A stretch of DNA of 64,000 nt from Paraimprobicoccus trichonymphae (GTDB taxonomy: Bacteria; Bacillota; Clostridia; Oscillospirales; Acutalibacteraceae), in the NCBI GenBank assembly GCA_036322875.1, contig AP027925.1, positions 1-64,000 of the forward strand, in the 5' to 3' direction. Shown here one piece after another: positions 37,437 to 45,721 of this stretch. The notes beneath the pieces are model-generated. The model saw only the letters and a list, made by a program, of their open reading frames with translations, was not told where the DNA came from and searched no databases. A program made the translations under genes and the position numbers. Each line of letters opens with the position of its first letter. Position 1 is the first letter of the stretch.

Positions 37437-38135
37437 TTATGATGATATTGGGTGTAAAGTTTTTCTAGAACCTGGTATACAATAATCTTTCACACAAGAA
37501 AATACTTTCTTAATTTTATTTATACTTTTTTCTGGGCCTTTAAGAGCGTCAAGAAGTCCTATTATTTTATCGAGCTGTTCTGTTTTAACTATTGGATTCG
37601 ATCCTGCCTTCAACATTTCGACTAGTTTTTCTATTATCGACTTTAATGTCTTTGTTGAAGTTGTTTTTTCTTTATTTTCCAATTTTTCATTCCATATTTT
37701 GGTTTTAAAAGCCGCGGTTAGTTTATTATTGATATTAGCCTTAATAATCTTTAAAATTACGCCTTTTTCATTATCATCAGGATTATTTTTTGCAATTTCT
37801 GCAATTTTTTTTAATTCCGTTGCAAATTTTCTCTTAAAAACCTGAGAGCGACCTAACAAGTTTACCTCAAATATTCTTAGTCTTTTTAATTGCTTATTTA
37901 AATTTAAAACGCCGAATTGCTTATTTTCTATCTCTTTCTTAATTTTAACACATATTGAATAAAATTTTAATGCAGCACCATCTTCACGGTTTTTTGCTTT
38001 TATTGCACTCACAAGATTTTGGAAATGGTCCCTAACTGTTCCCACACGAAAAATTCCACTATAAAAATAATTATTATTTCCTTCATTTTCAAGCGCTTTC
38101 CATGCGAGTTCTACTGATGTTTCTTTTTTCCCCAT
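37437..38135 (-). CDS. Hypothetical helical protein
   Basis: A 232 aa soluble, helix-rich and basic protein with no signal peptide. It starts at ATG 38135, ten bases after AAGGAGAG. Readable features are ETSVELAWKALENEGN near the start, VRDHFQNLVSAIKAKNRED, and a C-terminal YCIPGSRKTLHPISS. No family recognised. Size, charge and isolated position are like the frameshifted gene at 28335. It could be a cytosolic cargo protein for export, but nothing in the sequence proves this. Confidence 0.65.
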   Translation of the reverse strand: MGKKETSVELAWKALENEGNNNYFYSGIFRVGTVRDHFQNLVSAIKAKNREDGAALKFYSICVKIKKEIENKQFGVLNLNKQLKRLRIFEVNLLGRSQVFKRKFATELKKIAEIAKNNPDDNEKGVILKIIKANINNKLTAAFKTKIWNEKLENKEKTTSTKTLKSIIEKLVEMLKAGSNPIVKTEQLDKIIGLLDALKGPEKSINKIKKVFSCVKDYCIPGSRKTLHPISS

Positions 38136-38478
38136 AAAATTCACTCTCCTTGAGACATAAAATTTATACTCAATGATATAATAGTATCAAATAACAATAT
38201 ATTTGTCAAATTTATAGTTATATTTGTTAATAATATCCAAAAAAATCAAAAAATTTGTTATCTAACTATAATGTAAATCAGATATTTTTTCTAACTTTTT
38301 TTATTATACTGAATTTTATTTTAAGTGAACAAATTTTAATATTAAAATTAAAGCTGTATATTTCGATAATAGCTATAATTTTCATGATATTACTAAAAAT
38401 TTAGAAATACAATTTTGTATTTTCTAAATAATGTAAAAAAGTTTGAATTATTTTTTTAAAAGCTCTAAAATAATATAT
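38136..38478. other. Divergent spacer upstream of gyrA
   Basis: About 340 AT-rich bases between divergent genes; promoters for both should be here but no pair of boxes is convincing. Confidence 0.4.
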
Positions 38479-40923
38479 ATGGAAGAAAATAATTATTCAA
38501 AAATTATAGATGTAGACATAGACAAAGAAATGAAAAAATCGTTTTTAGACTATTCTATGTCAGTAATAGTTGCAAGAGCTTTACCTGACGTTCGTGATGG
38601 ACTTAAGCCAGTGCATAGAAGAATTTTATATACTTTGTTTGAAAATAATTTAGGTCCAGATAAAGCTTATAGAAAATGTGCGGATACTGTTGGTTCGGTT
38701 TTAGGAAGATATCATCCACATGGTGATGCTTCTGTTTATGATGCTTTGGTTAGATTAGCACAGAATTTTTCAATGAGATATGTTTTGGTGGACGGTCATG
38801 GAAATTTCGGTTCTGTAGATGGTGATACAGCAGCTGCTTATAGATATACAGAATCTAGAATGAGCAAAATAGCCGTCGAAATGCTCACAGATATTGACAA
38901 AGACACTGTAGATTATATTCCAAATTATGATGACAGATTGAAAGAACCTATAGTTTTGCCATCTAGATATCCTAATTTATTAGTAAATGGCTCTACTGGT
39001 ATAGCAGTTGGAATGGCAACTAATATCCCACCTCACAATTTAGAAGAAATAATAAATACAGTTTGTTATTTGATAGATAACCCTGAAGCTGAATTGATAG
39101 ATTTAATGAAATATATAAAAGGCCCAGATTTTCCAACTGGTGGCATTATAATGGGAAAACTGGGCATAGAATCAGCTTACAACACAGGACGCGGGAAAAT
39201 AATTTTAAGAGCTAAAGCTGAAATTATAGAAAAAAGTAACAGAAATTTCATAATAGTCACCGAGTTACCATATCAAGTAAATAAAGCAAAATTAATAGAA
39301 AATATTGCTGATTTAATAAAAGAAAAAAGAATAGAAGGTATTTCAAATATAGAAGATCATTCTGATAGAAATGGAATGCACATAGAAATATTATTAAAAA
39401 GAGATGCTTCTCCGAGTTTAATTTTAAATCAATTGTATAATTTTTCTCAATTGCAAGTAACTTTTGGTGTCATAATGCTGTCTATTGTAAATGGCGAACC
39501 TAAAATTTTAAATTTAAAACAAATTTTACAACATTACATAAATTTTCAAGTAGAAGTTTTAACTAGAAGAACCAAGTTTGAACTGAAAAAAGCGGAAGAA
39601 AGAGCTTATATTTTAAAAGGTTTAGAAGTAGCTTTGAATTCTATAGATAAAGTTATAGAAATATTGAAATCTGTGAATTCAAGCCATGAAGGAAAATTAA
39701 AATTATCTGAAGAGTTTGGTTTGAAAGACGTTCAAACTCAGGCTATTATTCAAATGCCTTTGAGTAAATTAACCAAAATAGAACAAGATAAAACAGAAAA
39801 AGAATTGATTTCATTATCTGAAAAAATAATTAATTTAAAAGATGTTTTGTTAGATAGACAAGAATTGTTAAATTTAATAAAAAAAGAAATGCTAGAAATA
39901 AAAGACAAATTTTTAGATGTTAGAAGAACTGAAATTGTAAACGCTGCTGGAGAAGTAAGTACAGAAGATTTGATTCCAGAAGAAGATTGTGTTTTGACTG
40001 TAACTACTTTGGGATATATTAAAAGACAAAAAATGGATTCTTACAAGATTCAGCACAGAGGTGGTAGAGGAATTTCAGGAATGACTCGTCGTGATGAAGA
40101 TATAGTAAATGAAATGTTTATCACAAATACTCATGATTATTTAATGTTTTTTACGGATAAAGGTAGAGTTTATACTATAAAGGCTTACGAAGTTCCTGAA
40201 TGTTCAAGAGCGTCACGTGGACTAAACATAGCAAATTTGTTACCGTTAATTTCTGAAGAAAAAATTACTTCTGTGCTAAAAATTACAGAATTTGAAAAAA
40301 ATAAATATTTAGTGATGTTAACCAAATTTGGAGTTATAAAACGCACAAGTTTAATAAATTTTTCTCATGTCAGGAAGACTGGAATTATAGCTTTAGACTT
40401 AGACGAAGGTGATGTATTAAATTGGGTGAGACTTACAAATGGTGAGCAAGAATTAATTTTAGCTACTAAAAAAGGTAAATCCATAAGATGTAAGGAGACA
40501 GATATAAGATGTGTAGGCAGAACCGCACGTGGTGTAAAAGCTATAACTCTTAAAAAGTCATGTGACTGCTTAGCTGGTTTGTTAGTAATAACTGAAAATA
40601 CTAAGGTTTTGACAGTTTCAGAAACTGGTTATGGAAGAATTTCAGAAGTTGATAATTATAGAGTACAAGCGAGAGGCGGACAAGGAACTATAAACTATCA
40701 TGTGGAAAAATATGGTGATGTTGCGTCTATAAATTCAGTAAATGTAGAGACTGATGACATAATAGTTATCTCTTCAGAAGGAATAATAATAAGAATTAAA
40801 GCAGATACTGTGAGAATTTGTGCGAGACCTTCCAAGGGAGTCAAAATAATGAGAACTTCAGAAGATAACAAAGTTGTAGCTGTTGCTTGTATACCAGAAG
40901 AAGATATCTTAGATTTAGAGTAA
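38479..40923 (+). CDS. gyrA: DNA gyrase subunit A
   Basis: An 814 aa GyrA, full length. I use ATG 38479, which gives the family N-terminus EENNYSKIIDVDIDKEMKKS; an upstream TTG at 38443 adds 12 unrelated residues. The breakage-reunion domain has ARALPDVRDGLKPVHRRIL, the quinolone region HPHGDASVYD (Ala84 where E. coli has Ser83) and the catalytic tyrosine in AAYRYTESRM (Y123). The C-terminal beta-pinwheel includes the GyrA box QHRGGRG. With GyrB it introduces negative supercoils. gyrB is not adjacent here. Confidence 0.97.
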   Translation: MEENNYSKIIDVDIDKEMKKSFLDYSMSVIVARALPDVRDGLKPVHRRILYTLFENNLGPDKAYRKCADTVGSVLGRYHPHGDASVYDALVRLAQNFSMRYVLVDGHGNFGSVDGDTAAAYRYTESRMSKIAVEMLTDIDKDTVDYIPNYDDRLKEPIVLPSRYPNLLVNGSTGIAVGMATNIPPHNLEEIINTVCYLIDNPEAELIDLMKYIKGPDFPTGGIIMGKLGIESAYNTGRGKIILRAKAEIIEKSNRNFIIVTELPYQVNKAKLIENIADLIKEKRIEGISNIEDHSDRNGMHIEILLKRDASPSLILNQLYNFSQLQVTFGVIMLSIVNGEPKILNLKQILQHYINFQVEVLTRRTKFELKKAEERAYILKGLEVALNSIDKVIEILKSVNSSHEGKLKLSEEFGLKDVQTQAIIQMPLSKLTKIEQDKTEKELISLSEKIINLKDVLLDRQELLNLIKKEMLEIKDKFLDVRRTEIVNAAGEVSTEDLIPEEDCVLTVTTLGYIKRQKMDSYKIQHRGGRGISGMTRRDEDIVNEMFITNTHDYLMFFTDKGRVYTIKAYEVPECSRASRGLNIANLLPLISEEKITSVLKITEFEKNKYLVMLTKFGVIKRTSLINFSHVRKTGIIALDLDEGDVLNWVRLTNGEQELILATKKGKSIRCKETDIRCVGRTARGVKAITLKKSCDCLAGLLVITENTKVLTVSETGYGRISEVDNYRVQARGGQGTINYHVEKYGDVASINSVNVETDDIIVISSEGIIIRIKADTVRICARPSKGVKIMRTSEDNKVVAVACIPEEDILDLE

Positions 40924-41187
40924 AATTGTGAGTGAAATAGTTTTAAATTTTAAAAAAATCAGTAAATTAAATTTTTGTATTGAGGTTTACGTGGTTTTTT
41001 ATTCATACTTGATATTATTTACTTTTTTATATTAGACTCACATAATTGGAAGGAAACACTTAATTAGCTAAAAGATTTTTGGTACAAAAGAATATTCTGA
41101 GATATGATCAAATATTCTTTATTTAGAATATTTGAAAAAATCAAAACATAAAATTACATTATAAATAATTTTAGCGGTGAAAAAGTA

Positions 41188-41478
41188 TTGTTATGCAGAA
41201 TTGTAGATATGAAAAACAAAGAAGTTATAAATATAAAAGATGGTTCTAGAATAGGATGCGTAAACGATGTGGAATTAGATATTTTGTACGCGAAATTAGT
41301 AGCTATAGTAATACAAGGAAAATTAAAATTTTTTGGTTTATTTGGACGAGGAGATGATATTATCATTGACTGGAAAGACATAAGAGTAATCGGAGATGAT
41401 ACTATATTGGTAAACTACAATCCTATTTTTAAAAAAAGAAAAAAAACAAATTTTTTTAAAAATATATTTAAAAATTAA
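41188..41478 (+). CDS. YlmC/YmxH family PRC-barrel sporulation protein
   Basis: A 96 aa protein. The core (KEVINIKDGSRIGCVNDVEL, ILYAKLVAIVIQGK, FGRGDDIIIDWKDIRVIGDD) is the PRC-barrel signature of YlmC/YmxH, found in nearly all spore formers. It starts at TTG 41188, with GGTGA before it. It ends 13 bases before cwlD, so the two are probably one operon. Its exact function is unknown. The upstream 264-base spacer (40924-41187) holds no other gene. Confidence 0.88.
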   Translation: MLCRIVDMKNKEVINIKDGSRIGCVNDVELDILYAKLVAIVIQGKLKFFGLFGRGDDIIIDWKDIRVIGDDTILVNYNPIFKKRKKTNFFKNIFKN

Positions 41479-41491
41479 TCAGGGGAATAAT

Positions 41492-42232
41492 ATGAAAATA
41501 ATACAGTACATAAAAAAAAACACGGTTTTTTATTTTGTCACTATAATGTGCATAACCATAATTTTATTAATTTTAGTATATTTTATCTTTGCAAAAATGA
41601 TAAAACATGTAAACTCTTCTAATATTGAAGATAAAAAAACTATAATAATCGATGCAGGTCATGGTGGCGAAGATGGTGGTGCAGTTGGCCATGATAATAT
41701 AACTGAAAAAAATATAAACCTTTCTATTGCTTTAAAATTAAAAGACTTACTAAGTTTAATCGGATATGATGTTTTAATGATAAGAGAAAATGATAAAGCT
41801 ATTTATGATAAAGATTCAACAACTTTAAAAAAAAAGAAAGCTTCAGATTTAAAAAACAGAAAAAAAATAATAAAAGAAAACACCGATTATAACAATATTT
41901 TTGTAAGCATACACCAAAATAAATTTCCAAACGAAAAATACCACGGGACTCAGGTTTTTCACTCTACAAAGAATGAAAAAAGTGAAAGTTTAGCAAGTAA
42001 CATAAGAGAAAGTATAATTAAACGTTTACAACCAGAAAACTTTAGAGAGTTGAGAGCTACTGGTGAGAGTATTTTTATGCTAAGAAACAATGAAATTCCA
42101 TCTGTAATAGTAGAATGTGGATTTTTGTCAAATCCAGAAGAAGCTAAAAAATTAAATACCGAAGAATATCAGTTACAAATGGCGTTTTGTATTTTCTGTG
42201 GCATCGATAAATTTTACATCGAAAACTTTTGA
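41492..42232 (+). CDS. cwlD: Spore cortex N-acetylmuramoyl-L-alanine amidase CwlD
   Basis: A 246 aa zinc amidase (Amidase_3). A membrane anchor lies at residues 12-34. Zinc ligands and the catalytic site are in IIIDAGHGGEDGG (His57), the glutamate of NITEKNINLSIA, SIHQNK (His141) and the end VIVECGFLSNPEE. CwlD makes muramic-delta-lactam, needed for cortex hydrolysis in germination. AGGGGAAT precedes the ATG. Together with spoIIAB-sigF it argues that sporulation functions are maintained. Confidence 0.93.
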   Translation: MKIIQYIKKNTVFYFVTIMCITIILLILVYFIFAKMIKHVNSSNIEDKKTIIIDAGHGGEDGGAVGHDNITEKNINLSIALKLKDLLSLIGYDVLMIRENDKAIYDKDSTTLKKKKASDLKNRKKIIKENTDYNNIFVSIHQNKFPNEKYHGTQVFHSTKNEKSESLASNIRESIIKRLQPENFRELRATGESIFMLRNNEIPSVIVECGFLSNPEEAKKLNTEEYQLQMAFCIFCGIDKFYIENF

Positions 42233-42408
42233 TTAAATTTTGGATTTAGATGCTTTTATAATACCAGATTTTTTTATTTTCAATTCTTTAATTTCATCAA
42301 ATTAAAACAATAAATAGCTGAAAATAAAAAACTCAAGCTGTTTATTTTGCTTTCCTTAAGTTATATATGCTTTAATAATAGCTTTAGTTAATAAATCAAT
42401 AAAAAATG

Positions 42409-42477
42409 TTGACATTTGTAAAAAAAATACTATAATAATAAAATATCATCATAGAAATTAGTTTAAATTATGATGAT
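42409..42477 (+). promoter_or_regulatory. Family A promoter and leader hairpin
   Basis: TTGACA (42409-42414), 16 bases, TATAAT (42431-42436): a near-consensus promoter. The leader then carries ATCATCATA (42445-42453) and its exact complement TATGATGAT (42469-42477), a nine-pair hairpin ending about 15 bases before the GGAGG. The same arrangement recurs before the tandem copy and is partly kept in decayed members. Confidence 0.8.
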
Positions 42478-42503
42478 CAATAAAAAAGTGGAGGAAGAAA
42501 ATA

Positions 42504-43310
42504 TTGTTTAACAAAAAAATAAATAAAATTTTGGCAGTAAATTTAGCTTTGGGTTTAAGTTTCGTAGGTTGTAATTTTAGAGCAGTGGATACCAAACCAC
42601 ATGGAATTTTAGAGTGGGTAAAGGTTAATTCTAAAAAAAGTGTACTTATTGGTTTAATATCGTTGCTAGGAGGAGCTGGAAGTTATTTAGGTTACAAAGG
42701 CTATCAGTACTCCCATGTTAAATTTTATGATAATGAGAAAGAAGCTGAAGAAGATCTGAAAAAAGTTAAATCAGAATATCAAAGCGCAGAATTTGAAATT
42801 CGTAAGGTTCATTCAACCAGTAAAGATACTGATCATAAGGATGGTGATAGATTTGCTATTAGTGCAAAATGTGGTGAGAGAAATATAATAATATCAAAAA
42901 ATGGTCAAATATTTTATGCCGCACCTGATTTTTGTCCTAAAAAAAATCTAAATATTTATTATATAGTAGCTGATAATATTATATATATAAGAGAAGGAGA
43001 TCTTGAAAAATATAATAAAAAAGAAACTCTTGAAAACAATTCTGAAAAAATTTCTGATGACATTGAATTTTATACTTTTGGTGAAATAGAGGATACTACC
43101 AAGCGTGTACTTGTTCTTGGTGGAGGAAGTTATAAATTAAAAGAAGAACTTTGTTATGCATTTTATGTAGACGATAACACAATAGAAACAAAAGATGGTA
43201 AAGTATTTGTTTTTGAAAAAAATTTTGATCCTTTAGTTAGCAAAAATGTCAAACATTTAAGGGCTTGTGGTCTACATGGTATATTTTTTGTTTTGAAAGA
43301 ACAATCCTAA
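42504..43310 (+). CDS. Secreted/membrane protein, intact member of family A
   Basis: A 268 aa protein, the only intact member of a family with at least five decayed copies in the window. The N-terminus is a signal sequence with a lipobox-like end (INKILAVNLALGLSFVGC), then a second hydrophobic segment at about 50-68. The outer part has FYDNEKEAEEDLKKVKSEYQ and ISKNGQIFYAAPDF, and a C-terminal TIETKDGKVFVFEK. No known domain. It starts at TTG 42504 after GTGGAGGAAG. The strong promoter and hairpin suggest high, regulated expression on the cell surface. Confidence 0.8.
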   Translation: MFNKKINKILAVNLALGLSFVGCNFRAVDTKPHGILEWVKVNSKKSVLIGLISLLGGAGSYLGYKGYQYSHVKFYDNEKEAEEDLKKVKSEYQSAEFEIRKVHSTSKDTDHKDGDRFAISAKCGERNIIISKNGQIFYAAPDFCPKKNLNIYYIVADNIIYIREGDLEKYNKKETLENNSEKISDDIEFYTFGEIEDTTKRVLVLGGGSYKLKEELCYAFYVDDNTIETKDGKVFVFEKNFDPLVSKNVKHLRACGLHGIFFVLKEQS

Positions 43311-43363
43311 ATTTAAGAAGCAGAACCATATAATAACTTTAGTTACTTAATAAATAAAAAATG

Positions 43364-43432
43364 TTGACATTTGTAAAAAAAATACTATAATAACAAAATA
43401 TCGTCATAGAAATTAGTTTAAATTATGATGAT
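43364..43432 (+). promoter_or_regulatory. Family A promoter and leader hairpin, tandem copy
   Basis: TTGACA (43364-43369), 16 bases, TATAAT (43386-43391). The hairpin arms are ATCGTCATA (43400-43408) and TATGATGAT (43424-43432). One A has become G compared with the first copy, but the change leaves a G-U pair, so the stem is retained in RNA. Confidence 0.75.
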
Positions 43433-43458
43433 CAGTAAAAAAGTGGAGGAGGAAAATA

Positions 43459-44308
43459 TTGTTTAACAAAAAAATAAATAAAATTTTGGCAGTAAATTTA
43501 GCTTTGGGTTTAAGTTTCGTAGGTTGTAATTTTAGAGCAGTGGATACCAAACCACATGGAATTTTAGAGTGGGTAAAGGTTAATTCTAAAAAAAAGTGTA
43601 CTTATTGGTTTAATATCGTTGCTAGGAGGAGCTGGAAGTTATTTAGGTTACAAAGGCTATCAGTACTCCCATGTTAAATTTTATGATAATGAGAAAGAAG
43701 CTGAAGAAGACCTGAAAAAAGTTAAATCAGAATATCAAGACGCAGAATTTGAAATTCGTAAGGTTCATTCAACCAGCAAAGATGATAATGACAAAAAATT
43801 AGCAGAGCCTAGATTTGTCATTGAGATGTCAGATATTTTATGTCTCGTATGGTTTTGATCCTAAAGCAAACCCAAATATTTACTATATATCAGTTTCATA
43901 CGCTAATTATCCTATTCATTGTGTAAGAAAAGGAGATCTTAACAAAATCAGTAAAAAAGGGGGGACTTATTAAGACAATCATGAAAAAAATTCTCATTAC
44001 ATCGAATTTTTTGGTTATGGAGACAGTAATAAATAGTGGTAGCTATGCAGAGGTTTTGTCGGTATATGGTTTATTCTTACGAGTATATAAATACCTTAAT
44101 TATGCGTTATGCCTATGTTTTATACAATGAAAAAATAAGAACAAAGGATGGTAAAATTTTTATTCATAAAGGAATAGTAAATGGCGATTATACGGAACTC
44201 TGTTATCTTAGAGCGAAAAATTCTAAATTGATATTTGCTCGGACTTTTAACCATGGAAAAGCAGGAAGTTGTGGTTATTTTGTTTTAGAAGAATCATCAC
44301 AATTATAA
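43459..44308 (+). pseudogene. Surface-protein family A, frameshifted tandem copy
   Basis: Nearly identical to the gene at 42504 over the first 350 bases. The run after TTCT has eight A's instead of seven (about 43587-43594), which shifts the frame. Family sequence resumes from 43619 (LGGAGSYLGYKGYQYSHVKF), then breaks again after RFVIEMS near 43830. Later pieces (IYYISVSYANYPIHCVRKGD, then TKDGKIFIHKG) are in other frames, ending at 44308. It is a recent duplicate in decay. Confidence 0.85.
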
Positions 44309-44337
44309 AGATCTGGTTCTGAAAATTTTCTTAAATA

Positions 44338-45045
44338 GACCTGTTTCTAAACTCAAAGCCCAACCTATGATTATACAAACTAGCAATTAATTCGACCTTG
44401 AGTAAACCTATTTTTCCTTTGTTTCTGTGATACCCCTATCTACATAAATTTTAGCTTCTTTCCCGAGTATTTTAGTTAAAGAATTTTTAAATATTACGAA
44501 ATCGTGTGTTTCGCCGATTGCATTAAAAACATAAAGTATTTCACGTGTTTTTGCATTGGCTAAAATTTGATATTTTGTTATGTGCCTCTTTTTTTACTTG
44601 AGTATGATACTTTTTGTTTGTACTTCGGCATCTCAATTAGCTGTTCTTCAATATCTAAGAGTAACATTTCAAAATTATTTTTTTCAGTATTATCGGGTTT
44701 AAAACGTTTTTTAAATTTTGAACTCTTCTGACCGTTTCAGCACATCTTTCACCCAAATTATATATTTGCATTTTGGTACTTCATAATCCAAAACCATATG
44801 ACGCATACTTCTGTATCCTAGCCAATATTCAAGTGCCATTGTTAATCTGAATTCAACTGAAAGTCCCTTCCTCTCACCTTTTCTGTGTGTCGATTGATAA
44901 TCTTCTTTTAAGATTTTCAGCATTTTTTCGAATACCGCTCTTGTGACGCCTGTGATTAATTTGAAATTTTGGTCTTCTTGTTTTTGTAATTTTTCATACT
45001 TATTTATTTGTTTATTTTATCATTTTTTTGTTTTTGGACGTTCTA
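44338..45045 (-). mobile_element. Degenerate IS5-like element (second type)
   Basis: The minus strand reads from the end at 45045 (TTAGAACGTCCAAAAAC) through a transposase start (LKILKEDYQSTHRKGERKGL, 44711-44923) to catalytic-domain pieces (TREILYVFNAIGETHDFVIF and KNSLTKILGKEAKIYVD in the 44440-44560 region) and the other end near 44338 (TAGACCTGTTTC). Several frame breaks. It separates the tube gene from whatever followed it. Confidence 0.75.
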
Positions 45046-45118
45046 ATAATTGAACTGAAAATTATCATTCGAAAGGATAAATAGCTGAAAATGAAAAACT
45101 CAGCTGTTAATTAATAAT

Positions 45119-45679
45119 TTAAGTAGGTGCAACTCTCCTAACACCCTCATTTGCCAAATTTAAAGTTTCTATTAATATTTCAGAACTATCAGCGTTTAAA
45201 GAACCAGCATCATAGTGTATCGGCCAGACATTCATAACTTCCCATTGAGCTGCTACAGCGGTACCTGCTGTATTATAAATTTTAATAGTAACTATTTCCG
45301 TCGGAGTGTTCATTTGTCCGTTCAAAAATTGTGTAAAATAATTATATAAATTTCCACTGTTGTACAAACCTTTTGTCAGAGTAATATCACTATAACTCGC
45401 AAGACCAGGAAGTTTCCTCATTGTTAATCTTCCAAAACATCCTTCTCTGTATGTCGTGTTTTCAAGGTCAATACTACTAAATCCTTCTACGCTCTTAAAA
45501 GAAGCTATCCCTAAGCCCTCAAAGTCTACAACATATCTAAAACCCCTAATAGGATATGCTAACTCTTCTCCTGTTCCTACAGGTCCACCAAAAGTTTCTA
45601 ATGTATCACTCACACCAAGTCCTTTTCCAAAATCAGTATCAGTTCCAGCTTTCAATGTACCATCTACTGCCATAAACAA
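45119..45679 (-). CDS. Contractile injection system / phage-tail tube protein
   Basis: A 186 aa tube protein of the T4 gp19-like family. Signatures include PIRGFRYVVDFEGLGIASFK followed by SVEGFSS, YREGCFGRLTMRKLPGL, SDITLTKGLYN and the C-terminal WPIHYDAGSLNADSSEILIE. It would polymerise as the inner tube, driven through a target membrane when the sheath contracts. A TTG at 45679 or ATG at 45673 follows AAAAGGA. It lies 42 bases behind the sheath gene on the same strand. The downstream sequence is an IS remnant, so the operon appears cut. Confidence 0.9.
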   Translation of the reverse strand: MFMAVDGTLKAGTDTDFGKGLGVSDTLETFGGPVGTGEELAYPIRGFRYVVDFEGLGIASFKSVEGFSSIDLENTTYREGCFGRLTMRKLPGLASYSDITLTKGLYNSGNLYNYFTQFLNGQMNTPTEIVTIKIYNTAGTAVAAQWEVMNVWPIHYDAGSLNADSSEILIETLNLANEGVRRVAPT

Positions 45680-45721
45680 TCAAATCCTTTTTATTTTTAT
45701 TATTATATTTTGACTCTAAAA

